Shown here piece after piece: positions 41,021 to 52,245 of a stretch of 64,000 nucleotides of DNA. Under the pieces are notes generated by a model that was not told where the DNA came from, did not search any database, and saw nothing but the letters and a program-made list of their open reading frames with translations. Both the position numbers and the translations under genes were made by a program. The stretch is from Fulvia fulva (taxonomy: Eukaryota > Ascomycota > Dothideomycetes > Mycosphaerellales > Mycosphaerellaceae): contig NC_063021.1 in NCBI RefSeq assembly GCF_020509005.1, positions 1,116,001-1,180,000 of the forward strand, given 5' to 3'. Positions within the stretch are counted from its first letter, which is position 1. Every line of letters begins with the position of its first letter.

Positions 41021-43021
41021 GGGGGTTGTGTTGTGTGGTTTATGTTTTCTGTTGTTGCTGAGCTTGGTCTAGAGTCGATGTGCTTGAGGTGAATGGTTGG
41101 GTGCAGTGTTGAGCTGTATCGTCCGATGGTGCTGCGCTGGACGATTGAACCGATGTTGAGATAGCATTAGCAGTGGTTTGATGCAATGCTGATATGTCGA
41201 TCGTGTACAAAGACAACCGCTTGCTGCTGGTCGCCGCGTTGTCCTGAGGCTTTGATGGTGCTGAGACTGCCAGCAGAACGTCGACAAAGCGACTGCTGCC
41301 TCTCCCCTGTGGACCTACTGTTTGCATAGTGAAAACGTCTCTCCACATGGCTTGTTGCACCAAGCGTGGCAATTGGTCAATGCAGCTGGCAGTCTATGTC
41401 AAGAAAGGCTGTGAATGGCTCAAAGAAGCCAATACGAACCATCCTGTTTGGTTGTGAAGGAGATAGCGTGATAGGGCGCGTCCTCGGAGTTGTGCCAGGT
41501 TTCGTGAAAGAGTGACAATGCCACAAGGAGGGAATGCGCAGTCTGAATACAAACACCCGAGCCGCATCCGTGACAGTGGCTTGCCACAGCTACTGTACTA
41601 GTTGAGGTCGCCGATCCAAGAAAGAGGTGCTCGAAGCTGCAGCACGAATGTAGACCGTGAAGCTGTCCAGAGGGACGGTAAGAGACGCGAGTCGAGTTCC
41701 ATGAGAGCGCTGCTTCGCAGATCATAGACTTATCTCTGATCACGCCGATTGACTCGTGAAAACTACTTCTCTTTGCTGTGATAGTCCCTTGTAGATTGGC
41801 TCCAGATGTCAAGTAGCACGACGACGAAAGCACCAAATATGCTGCGAGCTTAAGCATTGTTCAACCAGGTCGTGGACAGTAGTGTGCTCCAGGTCCGCGG
41901 AACTACTGGCCAGGAACGACCAACTATGTGCTGATGCTGGAAGCCAGGCCAGATCCAGCCCACCATCTGACAGCGAGACAAGATGGGTGCCAGGAGGACG
42001 CGGGTAAGTTATGATTGGATAATGTGCTCTATTCTACGCCACATCAATCGTTCGTGGTCGTCTAGAGGCTGCACCACGCCGAGAGACAGAGCGGATAGTA
42101 TGCGCATTTGCCGAGAGACAACAAGGCATACCCTGCAGAGATCAAGAGCATGGGTGCAGTGGTCATTGTACCACAGGACGGGCAGATCATGGGTCTACTG
42201 GTCGTTGCAGTTGAAGGGGAGATTCTGCACTCGCATCGTACCGAAGTAAAGACGCGATACTCGCTATGGATCGCCTGTCTTGGCCATTTTCGCAGGTGGG
42301 TTGTTTGAGGTTGAAGATTCTTAAGCACAGCATATATCGACGTAATTCGGATTACGGTTGCTCGAGAAGCCACCCTCCCAGGCCTGCTGACCTCGGTATG
42401 GACGTTGCGCGGACAGAGGCATCTTCCGACATCCTGATGCGGATCGAGAACGACGGCCGACAATGTTTCGAGGCCTAGCCAACGGTCATGAAGTCGCTAA
42501 CCAGTCAGACTCTTCCAAATGGTAGCAAACATCCCGAGCAAACTCGTAGCGCCAGCTCACGGTGCTACAAGAGGAGTTCACGGTTCAAGGCTTGGTGTCG
42601 TCCTGAACGATCTGCTCGGAACGAAAGTGATCTGACTCTGAGATGGATGTCTTGATTGATGTCGGATTATGCTTGAGGAGCGGGTAGCTGAAGTGACGTC
42701 GGGAATGCCTCGCTTCCGCTGTCAACAGCACCGACTCATTGGAAGCTATCCGTTAGTCGAGTGCCACACTGCGAGTATGACGCGCTAAGTTCTGCACCCT
42801 GCCGCTGTCACTGCCACGAACGGTAGCGTGCGTGCGAGGACAGACACCATCAACGGCACGCTTTGTGCTTGTACCCATCTGAGTGATCTGCTGGCCGTGG
42901 TCGTTCTGTCATCCCGCACATAGGCCGCGCAATAGGTAGTGCCTGGGTTGCCTTGGACTGTGTCGCTGTTGTCGTCTCGTGGTGAGGTGGCCTAGTAGGC
43001 CGATCGTTTCACGTTTGTGTT
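41021..43021. other. Intergenic region with one possible small secreted protein
   Basis: A 2-kb interval with no clearly supported gene apart from the weak candidate at 41420-41857 (minus). Other open frames (41040-41372 minus, 41983-42480 plus) lack recognisable content and overlap in several frames. The 42480-43020 portion appears empty. Confidence 0.45.
41420..41857 (-). CDS. Possible small secreted Cys-containing protein, 145 aa
   Basis: A single open frame with ATG. The start MLKLAAYLVLSSSCYLTSGA looks like a signal peptide with cleavage after SGA. The mature part has seven or eight Cys, including HSCCSF and HCHGCGSGVC, and two N-x-S/T-like positions. No family is recognised. Small secreted Cys-containing proteins are common candidate effectors in fungi, but the coding nature here rests only on the signal peptide and open frame. 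Unspliced introns or chance cannot be excluded. Confidence 0.35.
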   Translation of the reverse strand: MLKLAAYLVLSSSCYLTSGANLQGTITAKRSSFHESIGVIRDKSMICEAALSWNSTRVSYRPSGQLHGLHSCCSFEHLFLGSATSTSTVAVASHCHGCGSGVCIQTAHSLLVALSLFHETWHNSEDAPYHAISFTTKQDGSYWLL

Positions 43022-43549
43022 TCAACCCTCTTCAAGTCCAACGCCCTCGTCACCACCTTCGTCGCCGTATGCCTCCTCGAGGGTGGGTATCGACACGTCC
43101 CATTTCTCCACTATTTCGCCTTCCATATCGACCATTGCGGCCTCATCCTGATCTGCGAACTTGAAGGCAACGACATCCCCACTCTTGAGTCCAACGCCTT
43201 GGGGACAGTCTTTCAGCTGGCTCGTGGCGGACTTGTTGGTAGCCGATACCTTGCCTTTGCCTTTGCCGGTTGGTGCTTCCTCCGGCAGCTCTTTGTCGAG
43301 GGAGGTGAAGCCTAACTTCAAATTGTGGCGGTCCACGGCCTTGCCCAGCTTGACCTGGTCGGAGTTTTGTGGTATGTCTTGGCCATTGATGTTGCCAGAT
43401 TGATGAGTCTGCTGTATGGCGTGGAGCAGTAAGGCTCGTATCTCGGACAGCTTCTGTAGCGGCTCTACTTCAAGCAGGATGGTCGTGCGCTGCTGCTTGA
43501 AGCGGAGCGTCAGTGTGTGCGGTCGTGGTGTGGCCTGCATTGTTGCCAT
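43022..43549 (-). CDS. Hypothetical protein with ubiquitin-like N-terminal segment, 175 aa
   Basis: A single exon. The N-terminus PHTLTLRFKQQRTTILLEV, followed by LSEIRALLLHAIQQTHQSG, has the beta-beta-alpha pattern of a ubiquitin-like fold. Then come a spacer rich in Lys/Gly/Ser, a conserved-looking block GVGLKSGDVVAFKF and an acidic end with WDVSIPTLEEAYG. I recall similar hypothetical proteins across Pezizomycotina, without a known function. There is no terminal GG, so it is unlikely to be conjugated. An ATG three codons downstream is an alternative start. Confidence 0.65.
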   Translation of the reverse strand: MATMQATPRPHTLTLRFKQQRTTILLEVEPLQKLSEIRALLLHAIQQTHQSGNINGQDIPQNSDQVKLGKAVDRHNLKLGFTSLDKELPEEAPTGKGKGKVSATNKSATSQLKDCPQGVGLKSGDVVAFKFADQDEAAMVDMEGEIVEKWDVSIPTLEEAYGDEGGDEGVGLEEG

Positions 43550-44016
43550 AGTTGTGCTGTGGTCCAGTGAGCGTCAGAGCCTCGAACGTGTTAGACCAGA
43601 CAAGCACCAGACAGTACCGTTAAGTGAATGAATGTTGGTGGTGCCTCGTGCCTGCTATAAGAAAACACCTCATGACGCTGGAAGACGTGCCGCGGTTACA
43701 ACTAGCGTGTCTTTTTCGCGCGACATTCGGGAGCTGCCGGCGGAGCATGCAATCCTTCAATGTTCTTTCAACCGAGCTCAACGTCCGTATCACGACCACA
43801 AAATCACCAGGTCAGCATTGGTATACAGGTATGTCAAAGCATTCACCTCCCTCCCTGCCTTCACATGATGTCTTATAGCATGTATTACCCGAACAGCACC
43901 TTACCGTGCAGCTGTGGAACCACTTCGGTGGTAAAACTTCCTGAACAACACTATTCCTCACCCATCGACTGTATACAAAGAGGAGTGCACAGTCACTGAC
44001 TCGTATACAGCACAAC
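43550..44016. promoter_or_regulatory. Divergent promoter region
   Basis: 467 bp between the ubiquitin-like hypothetical (leftward) and MOCS2A (rightward). Must carry both promoters. Short open frames only. Confidence 0.45.
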
Positions 44017-44310
44017 ATGAGCAGCCCAAAAGCACCTGCCGCACATTTCACCCTTCTCTACTTCGCTGCTTCAACATCGTACACTCGGAAAGAGCATGAC
44101 TTCCTACCTGCGCCTATGCCTGTGACTGAGCTGTTCAACAAGCTGGAGGAGAAGTATCCTGGAATCAAAGAGAACGTTCTGTCGAGCAGTGCGGTGACGG
44201 TCAATCTGGACTATGTTGATCTTGAAGAAGAAGGAGCGAAGGGCTCACAAGGACTAAGTATTCAGCCAGGCGATGAGGTTGCCATCATTCCGCCTGTAAG
44301 CTCTGGGTGA
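44017..44310 (+). CDS. MOCS2A: Molybdopterin synthase sulfur carrier subunit (MOCS2A/MoaD/CnxG)
   Basis: A single exon of 97 aa. It shows the MoaD/ThiS ubiquitin-like fold pattern: FTLLYFAASTSYTRKEHDF, LFNKLEEKYPGI, TVNLDYVDLEEEGAK and GDEVAIIPPVSSG at the very C-terminus. In this family the terminal glycine becomes a thiocarboxylate and donates sulfur to precursor Z, together with MOCS2B, in molybdenum cofactor synthesis (needed for nitrate reductase). Here the last two residues are Ser-Gly instead of the classical Gly-Gly. The final Gly that carries sulfur is kept. Some fungal homologues may share this; I cannot check. No intron and no upstream in-frame start. Confidence 0.9.
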   Translation: MSSPKAPAAHFTLLYFAASTSYTRKEHDFLPAPMPVTELFNKLEEKYPGIKENVLSSSAVTVNLDYVDLEEEGAKGSQGLSIQPGDEVAIIPPVSSG

Positions 44311-44884
44311 GGACGTGATCGCCGTCGTCCGGAGCATAGCTCTAGACATTGCTGTGCTATGTTGTGAGTTGAAGCGGGTCGACAGGAAGTGGCCAAGATA
44401 GACTGTTCAGCAGCCACCGTCACCACTGCAGGCGTTTTCAAATGAATGCTGGAAGATTGCGGTCCATGCGAGCATCAAGGCCATTTGCAGAGATCACTTC
44501 CGGAGCTTCCGCACGTACGCTGGAGAACGAAGACCAGCATCTACATCTGCACGTCGTCACAACATTGAAGTGGCTTTGCAGATTGAAGACCTGAGCGACA
44601 TGGCCGCCTTCTACATGGATCGAGAGTGTGACATGCTTACCTCCGCCAAAACCGCAAAACACGTACAACAATATTGATGCACTGCTTTCCACGCAACAAG
44701 GTACGGCTGTGCCAACAGAACAATCTTGCGACGTGTCACGACGCTGTATAAAATCTATGACCGCGCTTTCGAGCTGACTTGAGGGACCGTTCATGAGCGC
44801 TACGGGCTCGTGTCATCATCATCATTATGTATTCTGTATTACTGCTTCCTGTTGTAGCTGGCTTTGCTGGGCCAACACCTCATG
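44311..44884. other. Convergent intergenic spacer
   Basis: 574 bp between the stops of MOCS2A and the SAT4-like gene. A 118-codon minus-strand frame (44438-44794) has no motif and is not called. The repeated CATCATCATCATTAT near 44812-44828 is simple sequence. Confidence 0.45.
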
Positions 44885-46324
44885 CTATCGGCTCACAATC
44901 GCATTGAGCATCGGTTGTGAGGGCTTTTGTGGAAGTACTGTGTCTCCGTGAGTGGCGTATGGTGGATAGGGTCGATCGTCAGGCGGCTGGTATACTGGCG
45001 AAGGCGGCAGCGGAGAGCTGATTCGAATAGGTCTTCCATCGATGTCTCTGGGAGTCTCCGATCCTCTCAGCGGCCTTGACGGATCATGCGGCCTTCGTGG
45101 TAGTGTCAGGGATGTCCTCGGACCAGCTTCGATTATGGTATCGATGGTATCGTTAGGTCCTCCCCACCAGCACATCTCATCGGCCTCAATCGGCATCACG
45201 GTCCTTCTTATCGAGCCGGCCTTTCTTATCGATTCGCCAAAGCTGGAGCCTGGAGACGGTGATGTGGCGCTCGTCGATAGCGAATTCTTGTGAAAGCTGG
45301 ATCGACGAGGCGAAGAGGTCGTGAGAGTGCCATCTCGTGAGGCGATGACGAATTGCTTCAGCACAGCGATCGAGCCGCAACAGATGCCGACATATATCTC
45401 AATGAAGGACCAGGTATTTATCGGTGCGGCATCTCTCAGCGGCTGCGGCGATTGTGTATAGACCTTGATCGAGTAAACCCTCGCACAGCTGGCAAGGGTG
45501 GAAAAGCCGCCACAGGAGAATGCTGCAATGATGCCAGCCTTCCGGAGTCGTGAGCCTGGCACTTTCAGCAGGACCGGAATCGGTAATGCGAGCATAATGA
45601 CATCCGTGATGATGGTGAAAAGGTTGGTCGAGTAGAAGAATGCGGTGATGTCGATGCACTTTCCAGGCGTTTCTGGGCTCCAGTACCTCTTCATCGGGAT
45701 GCATTGTGTTGAGAACACAACCACTGTCGTTACGAATTGCAAGCAGAGCGCAGCCATCATCGCAATACTACAATGGTAGAAATAGTTTCGCAGCTCTTTT
45801 GCTGTGATGAACAGTCAGTGCTATCCACCGAGCCAAAGTAGCCAGAGGGAAGCTTACCAAGTCGCAGGTACATGAACATTATGGATATTTTTACACAAAA
45901 GATGGACCAATAGTAGAAGATCTCCTCGACATAGACCGCCTGTATTGCTCGTCTTGCCCAGAATGGTGGAACATCTTCCAGCTCGAGCCCAACTCCCCAG
46001 CGGATCGAGACGTATGAAGCGATGGTGAAGGCAAAGGCGAAGGCGTATCCCAGGAACATGGCCAAGTCGTCGTTACCGATCGTCTTTCGCCGGAGTACTA
46101 ACATCATGATTCGGCATGCTATAGCGAAGGTGCCGATGAGTGTAAAGATTATACCTGACGGCGTGAATAAAGTCAGCGGTAGAGTAGCTCTGCTGGACAA
46201 TTTATCGCTTACCGATGACAATTAGAGCCAAACGATCCTGTGTCATAGCAAAAGTGTCGAACTTATGTGGCTCGAACGCTGTCTTCTGTTGCCACGCGCT
46301 CAGATCTCCATTCGGCGAAGACAT
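44885..46324 (-). CDS. SAT4/rhodopsin-domain seven-helix membrane protein
   Basis: Three exons, 46324-46213, 46154-45859 and 45796-44885, total 439 aa. Seven hydrophobic helices fill about residues 30-290. Fungal SAT4-family markers are RKTIGNDDLAMFLGYAFAF, the WGVGLELEDVP loop, YWSIFCVKISIMFMYLRL, QCIPMKRYWSPETPGKCID (extracellular Cys pair), NLFTIITDVIMLALPIPVL and ETYVGICCGS-like EIYVGICCGSIAVLK. The cytoplasmic tail is Ser/Pro-rich with possible phosphorylation sites. Proteins of this large family (often called PTH11-like when a CFEM domain is present) are expected in the plasma membrane. Their ligands are unknown and no CFEM domain is present here. Confidence 0.87.
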
Positions 46325-47668
46325 CGTGGGTAGGTTGATGTTCAAATCGGCTGTCTGAGTTCACTCCGTTGAGTGCAGGTAGGTGTCAAGGCATGTAGAA
46401 GTATGTCCGAGGGCAGAGGACACATCCAAAGCTCAGCACAGCATTAGACAACAGCGGACCCAGTGCTCCCGGTCAGAGGGAATCTTGGAAGGGCCCACAG
46501 TATCTTATACAACCAGGCAAGACATGACGACTACAGTCAGTCTCGATGGCATGGCAAACGTTTCCACCCGAGGGGTAACAGTCCCTCGAAGAGGCGTTAA
46601 AACTCTGCCAAATGCACTGCCACGGGTCCGTTGGCATTATAGTCAGCCATTAACAATGAACCAGCGTAAGGATCTTGCTGTTACAACCTGCAGGCAGCTG
46701 GTGGAAATGCAGGCACAGCGCTCGTAATTATGCGTGATGAAACAACCACAGCTCGAGGTTCTCCAGATCGAACACCAGCACCGCTTGTGGAGGAGCCAAT
46801 GTCGAAGCGGGAATGGGACTGGGATGAGTGAGGAGGTATTGGGAGGGACCCTGTGATGTTGGGCTCGATGACAGTCCCTACCGAAGCCCACAGGTGCTTG
46901 TGGTAGGGCTGTCGTCGTCAGACCCTGGGCAGTCGCGGTTGTTCGAGTCAGGTTGGTACCGAGGTGACGAGAAAGGTTATGCCAAGATTAGAGGCCTCGT
47001 GCAGAGCAGTCCATGCTCGGCGAGATCGCAAAAGCCGCTTTGGGAAATGTGAAGCTCGATCTGTATGGAGTGTCGCCGGTGATATGATTGATGTCATGGT
47101 GGAAAGGAGCGATGCTGCGCTTTTGAGACGGAGCAGTCGTGGTGGGTTTCACTTGGCGCCTTCGGGATCAAGAGCTGGAAGCACTTTGCATGAACTGCAA
47201 TATGCGATGAATACGCGTGCTGTCGATGACCACCATGCATTTGAGGCGTTCGTTGCGGTCGGAATGTGGCCAGTCACCGGTATGACCATGAAGGGAAGGC
47301 ACCAAAGCAGCAAGCTGACTGATCAGAGATGCAGATATACTTGCCGCCTGCAAGAGGCAATACGGCAACCGTCAGGCTGAAGTGCATGCGTGTAAGGCGA
47401 TCGAGAGTTCTGCGACAGAAGTATGTCGTTAAAATAGACGGATGCTCGATTGCGCTTGAGACCAGCAGCTTGAGTCGTGTTGTCGAACTCGCTACTTATG
47501 GGTGGCGGGTCTCGATGTCGTTTTGAGTGGCCTATCGCCTCATTTCTGTTAGCTCGATCGTTATACCAAAGTACAGACCAAATTCGAGACGTGATAGATC
47601 GCGCCATTTTAGGCACTTCTGAATGCCCAAATGCCCTGATTCAATACTGTAGTGATTTCTGTCGTATT
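46325..47668. other. Intergenic region, no supportable gene
   Basis: 1.3 kb between two leftward genes. Plus-strand open frames at 46383-46727 and 46964-47380 have no recognisable motif or splice pattern and are not called. Probably includes the SAT4 promoter and the 3' region of the MFS gene. Confidence 0.45.
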
Positions 47669-49475
47669 CTAGTCTTTGATAGTGTCATAACGACTCCTGC
47701 GTCTGATTGCGGGTCCGTATTTGAAGAAGATGAACGGAATGGGCAGCATTGCCACGCAGACAAAAGCTAGCAGTGATGTCGCCCAGCCGATGCCAAGTGC
47801 TTCGTACATTTGGACTATCATCACATATTAGTCGCAGGGCATGATATCCATATGAAAGGAGTCATTAGGGAGCGGCGTACCTGTCCACAACGGGAAGCAT
47901 CCACTGAGAATATATCGCAGCAGTCCATTTGCAGCCATGGCCGAAGCACCGTTCAGTGGTCCGTAGACATCGATCGTATACATACTGCTTGATAGGAAGA
48001 GACATAGATTGCCCAAAGCGAAGGGAATGCCGGCCAGAATTGGAGATATCCAGTGAACGTCGCTCCTGGCCGTCCAGGCGAACCAGAAAAGATTGTTTCA
48101 TATCAGTCCTCATCGCTGGCAAGCCAGATGCGTAGCAGAGACTTACCCTATTGGCAGAAATATCGCGCCCATCATGCCCGCATACAGTCGATGCTCCGGT
48201 GCAACAGTGGTTTTACCTCGATCCAGTGCCTCCTTGTGAAGCTTTTGATATATGAGCCTGTCGCAAAGGACGGCTGTCACCACGGCGAGGAGGACACCCA
48301 CCAGGTTGCCCAGGAAAGCAAGACCCGTCTGCCATGTATTGAAACCGTACACAGTCCCGAACGAGAAAGGGAACGCCGGCAAGAATGCGAACATGATACA
48401 GAAGGCAAAGGTGTTGTACACGGCCAGGAATCCTACTATAGGCTCCGTGAACAGCATGTGAAGCGGGCGGAAGAGCGTAACAGTGAACATGGTTTTCCAG
48501 TGGGATGGATCACTCATGTTGGGTCCTGGAGGTGGCGGTAAGTTGAGCCTCTTCGCTCGACGTTGCAAGATCACCTTCTTGTACGTCTCGTGCATCGGTA
48601 GACAAGTGAGCATCGCACACCCAGCAATGATGACGTTACACCACACTGTCCACTGCCAGCCTCGAAATTGGGCAGCGAATCCCCCAATGAGTGGGCCAAC
48701 TGGTCATAGCATCAACGTCAGCAGACCTTACATACTTTTATATCGTACTGTTGCACTTACACGATGGACCAAGGAAGGGCATCATGATGAATAAGGACGT
48801 CGACAATGCACGGTCTCGCGCATTGAAAAGGTCGACGTTGGTGCCCGCTCCCACGGCTAGGACTGGAGCTCCAGCCATGCCAGCGAGAAGTCGGCATATG
48901 ACCAGTCCAGCGAAAGTCTTGGACAGACCGGCACCGACGAGGAAGAGAATGTTCACAGGCGCGGTGACTTTGTACACGGATGATCTCCCAAATGTCCTGT
49001 CCATGTTAGTATGGACCCGCGAACGTGCATCGCTGCCGAATACTGACTCGCTTAGTGGTGCAGCAATCATAGGTCCAAGTCCCAGTCCGATGACATAGAC
49101 AGTCAGAGGCACGATTGCCGCAGTCCGCGAAATGCCGAAGTAAGACTGTAAGTCTTGGTTCGCAGGCGAGATCAACGATGAACCCACTGACACCGAGAAC
49201 GCCCATATAGCTGTGGGCCAGAAATGGCAGGCCTTCTTGAGGAATGTCCAATTCAGAGGATTGTGTGGATCGTCAGGTCCACTCCAATCCTGAGCTGTGA
49301 CGATCCTGTTGGAGGCTGTGGGCATTTTGCTGTCAACTTCAGTCTGAAGCTTCTCCAGGTCGTCTCCAGTCCTCGAGGGAGACTCTCCATCGTGGCTGCT
49401 TCCTACATCGTTCGCTTTCATGATCGATCCTGCGTCTGGATCCTGGCTCTGAGGCATCCCATCAGCTTTGGACAT
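47669..49475 (-). CDS. MFS transporter, DHA1 polyamine/multidrug type, with defective intron acceptor
   Basis: Five exons fit the protein: 49475-49048, 48996-48761, 48699-48147, 48092-47881 and 47814-47669 (1575 nt, 524 aa). Motifs are DWSGPDDPHNPLNWTFLKK, SETFGRSSVYKV, FLGPSFGPLIGGF, HETYKKVILQRRAKRLNLP and GIGWATSLLAFVCVAMLPIP. The third intron (48698 side excluded) and others use GT-AG, but the intron between exons 3 and 4 (48146-48093) starts GTAAGT and ends ...GAAACAA where CAG is expected. No AG in the right place keeps frame: a TGA lies in frame just upstream of the exon. Without removal, translation stops at the TAA inside GTAAGT, losing the last third of the protein. It may be a young pseudogene, a GT-AA intron or a sequencing error. 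Confidence 0.75.
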
Positions 49476-51230
49476 TGTCTTGGCCACCACAGCAGAGAGA
49501 AGATCGACCGACTGGTCTTGTCAAAGTGAGGTTTCGTGTGCGTGGGTGAATGTCGTGGAGTGGATGTCATGGAACGGCGGCTGGCAAACCCATAGATCTG
49601 CGGCTGTAGCTCATACTTATCCTGAGCGGCACGTTTGCCATGTGCACATCCCCTTGGCGCCATGTGGTGATGGCAGTTGCGGCACGAGAACGCCTTCCCG
49701 CATGCCCTACGCTAGTGAACGCTGCATTAGCAAGTCCACCTTGACTGCAACACAGCTCCATTTCGTTGAAAGAGGCGCCTGTGAGTGCCTGGGATGGGGC
49801 GTCACATGTTATAAAGCTCCAAACCATCATCGCGATACACTGAGTACTTCACCTTTCGACATGATGGTGGCATAGTGCCATAACAACGATAGCCGAAGCT
49901 CGTCCGCAACTCGGTTAAGCTGTATGTGAAGATGTACTACCGACCAATTCGGCAAGTCGATGAATCCTTCGTGTTTGATGATCACTCATCAATGTCTGTC
50001 GCAAGCCGCGCTTCAGCGTGATCACTATTCCGCGGCCACATATTCAGTATGGCACTCTGATAGCATGCCGTCTTGCTGAGCAATACGCATGACGGTCGAC
50101 AGCTCTCGATCACGCCTTTTCAACGCCTTCATAGGGTCGTGAGGCAAGTCTCTCTTCCGACCAATCACGCGAGCTGCCGCAATGTGCACGCGGTTTGGAA
50201 TGCATGGGACGACGTGATTCTGATGGGTGACTGGCCTTGGGCGTATGGGCTGCGCACTTTTAAGGGCTCTCAACAGAATAGGTGGCCGTCTGTATGAGTA
50301 TTTTGGTAGTCTTCTGATCGTTCCATGACAGAATCGCAGCGCAGCGACTCCTTGCAAAGCAGGAGCATTCGAGCAGATGTCGCTTGGGCAACACCTACGT
50401 TGCCTACGGTGCTCAAAGCACCCTACGCAGATTATGCTCGTTATCACTTCTGGAGTGCTCCGGCCGCCTCTTCTGCCAGGAGCATTCCTTCGCTGTCCCG
50501 AATCCTGGCTTGAACATTCTTGGAGCAGTGCGTAGTGTTTGACCACCAAGAGAGGGTACAGGCCAGACAGGTGGCGGCCGCAGTGTGCTGTGAAGTTGCA
50601 TGAGGAAGAGACGCAGGGCCATTGCGAACTGCCAAGAGTGAACCTGTGTTCAAGGACAGTGGAAGTCACCAGGGCGCACAGGCGTGTCCACACCGTAATG
50701 TTCAGGTCCTGGCTCTCTGCATCTCCTGAGATACATGCACTTTGGATGGGCTGTAACCGCGTGTCATCTGAAACAACTTGGAGTGAATCTCGGTTACGAC
50801 CGGTACCTCGCGCATCTTGCTTTGCTGCTTCCGGACGGCAAAGAGCTTGATGGCAAATAGAGCGACAAACAGGAGGGTGCTAGAATGAACAAGCCTTGGT
50901 GAAGGGATGCGGAGGACTTGGCTCGGGAATTGTCAACCAGGGATTGGCTCCGGCTGTTCACGTCACTCTCAGCAGGCTAAACTCTGCTTGGCTTGGCCTT
51001 ACTCAAGCGAGAGACAGCTCCCACCTCGTTTGGCTTCAGATCTGCGATGCAAGAGCAATGCACTTCGGCATTGAGCTCTTTCCGACATGTGCTTCTCTCC
51101 TTGCTTCGTAACGTAGACCTCAGCATTCACTTCGCAGCTTTGTAGCACTTCCTGACCCTCTGATCGTCCGCACGACTTGGAAAGCTTTCCGGCGCATACT
51201 ACCTACAAGCACACTTACCTCCAGAACACC
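49476..51230. other. Long intergenic region, no supportable gene
   Basis: 1.75 kb between divergent genes (MFS leftward, small Cys-rich gene rightward). A 222-codon minus-strand frame at 50025-50693 exists, but it begins with a non-ATG codon and has an amino acid mix (many Arg, Cys and His) typical of antisense noise. No repeat or RNA gene recognised. Confidence 0.45.
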
Positions 51231-51576
51231 ATGGCAGACTGCGGCTTCATCCCACTTCCCCTCTGCATTCAGTGTGGCACTGATCAGAACCCTTGTCACG
51301 TCAAGGTCGTCGGCCCAACACTAGGATTCGCAGTCGGCGTCGTCATGGCAGTAAGCATCTCTCGGCATGCATAGCGGTGTTCGGACGAGCTAATGCCCTC
51401 AGATTGTCTGCTGGCCGGCCTCAATTTTCTGCGGCTGCTGTGCGACAGAGACTGGCAAAAAGTGAGTGACGATGCAAAGACTCTTGAATTGTGATGGCTG
51501 CTGACATGCGTGCGACAGGATGCTTGGTGCACCGGCCGACACGTCTGGAGCAGTTGGTAATGCCATACCCTTCTGA
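51231..51576 (+). CDS. Small Cys-rich one-helix membrane protein, 78 aa
   Basis: Three small exons, 51231-51350, 51403-51461 and 51519-51576, with introns of 52 and 57 nt (GTAAGC...CTCAG, GTGAGT...GACAG) and all junctions in frame. Eight Cys lie in two groups: C4, C12, C15 and C22 in an N-terminal segment (PLPLCIQCGTDQNPCHV), and C43, C50, C52 and C53 within or just after one hydrophobic helix (about 28-50, GPTLGFAVGVVMAIVCW then FCGCC). The end is ETGKKMLGAPADTSGAVGN. I recognise no family. The layout recalls small Cys-rich tail-anchored proteins (CYSTM- or BRI3-like), where Cys next to the helix may be palmitoylated. The regular splice signals make chance unlikely. Confidence 0.6.
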
Positions 51577-52245
51577 TGCCTCGCCATATTCCTCGAAGCC
51601 TACAAGGATCCTACCTAGCGCGCGAACGTACACAACGGCCGATACTGTAGAGACGGACACACACACGATGATACAACAGGAGCAACGAGCGGGTTGAGTA
51701 GCAGCGGGGGACCACGGGGATGGCGATCACAAGATCCTCTTGCAGGCAGGAAGCGAGAGCGTTCATCCGTGGCGCTGGCTATCGACGGTCAAGGAAATGT
51801 GCAGGCCGCCATGATCTCGATTTTGCTGCTTCCAGCGGCTTCAAACCTTAGGCACGCATCAACTTCATAAGCAAGTGCAAAAGCAGCTCCATTCCACCAC
51901 GAAACCCCTCCAGCGCGACCTTCTTCTACGACATACATATTGTAGATTGCACTGACAACAACAACAACAAAGCCGCCGTCCGCTATTGACACCTGCATGT
52001 TCTGCGTCCGCTATTTGCGCCACCACATGCACGAGCGCAAACACCGCATCGCCGCGCGCGTCGGAGACAGAGGCGAAACGTGCTGAAAAGCGAGCACATG
52101 GACACAGAGCGCCAACGCCAACGCCAACTCCAACGCCAACCACCACTTGGCTCACTTTACGCGGGACGGAACTCGTCACACTCAACCGCACCTCGACCGA
52201 CACACACTCGGACACACACCACTACACCACCACCACAAATCCTCA
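51577..52245. other. Intergenic spacer with a hexanucleotide repeat
   Basis: 669 bp between two rightward genes. It contains five tandem GCCAAC-type units at 52111-52140 and several CAA/CAC-rich tracts, presumably in the 5' untranslated region or promoter of the 52246 gene. No gene. Confidence 0.5.
52111..52140. repeat. Hexanucleotide microsatellite (GCCAAC)5, one unit degenerate
   Basis: Five head-to-tail GCCAAC units, the fourth being TCCAAC, about 105 bp upstream of the start codon of the following gene. Confidence 0.8.

Noticed and set aside
42041..42120. Sequence resembling a tRNA B box (ATCGTTCGTGGTC)
   Set aside because: No A box at proper spacing and no cloverleaf arms.
50025..50693. 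222-codon minus-strand frame
   Set aside because: Starts with a non-ATG codon, Arg/Cys/His-rich, no motif.
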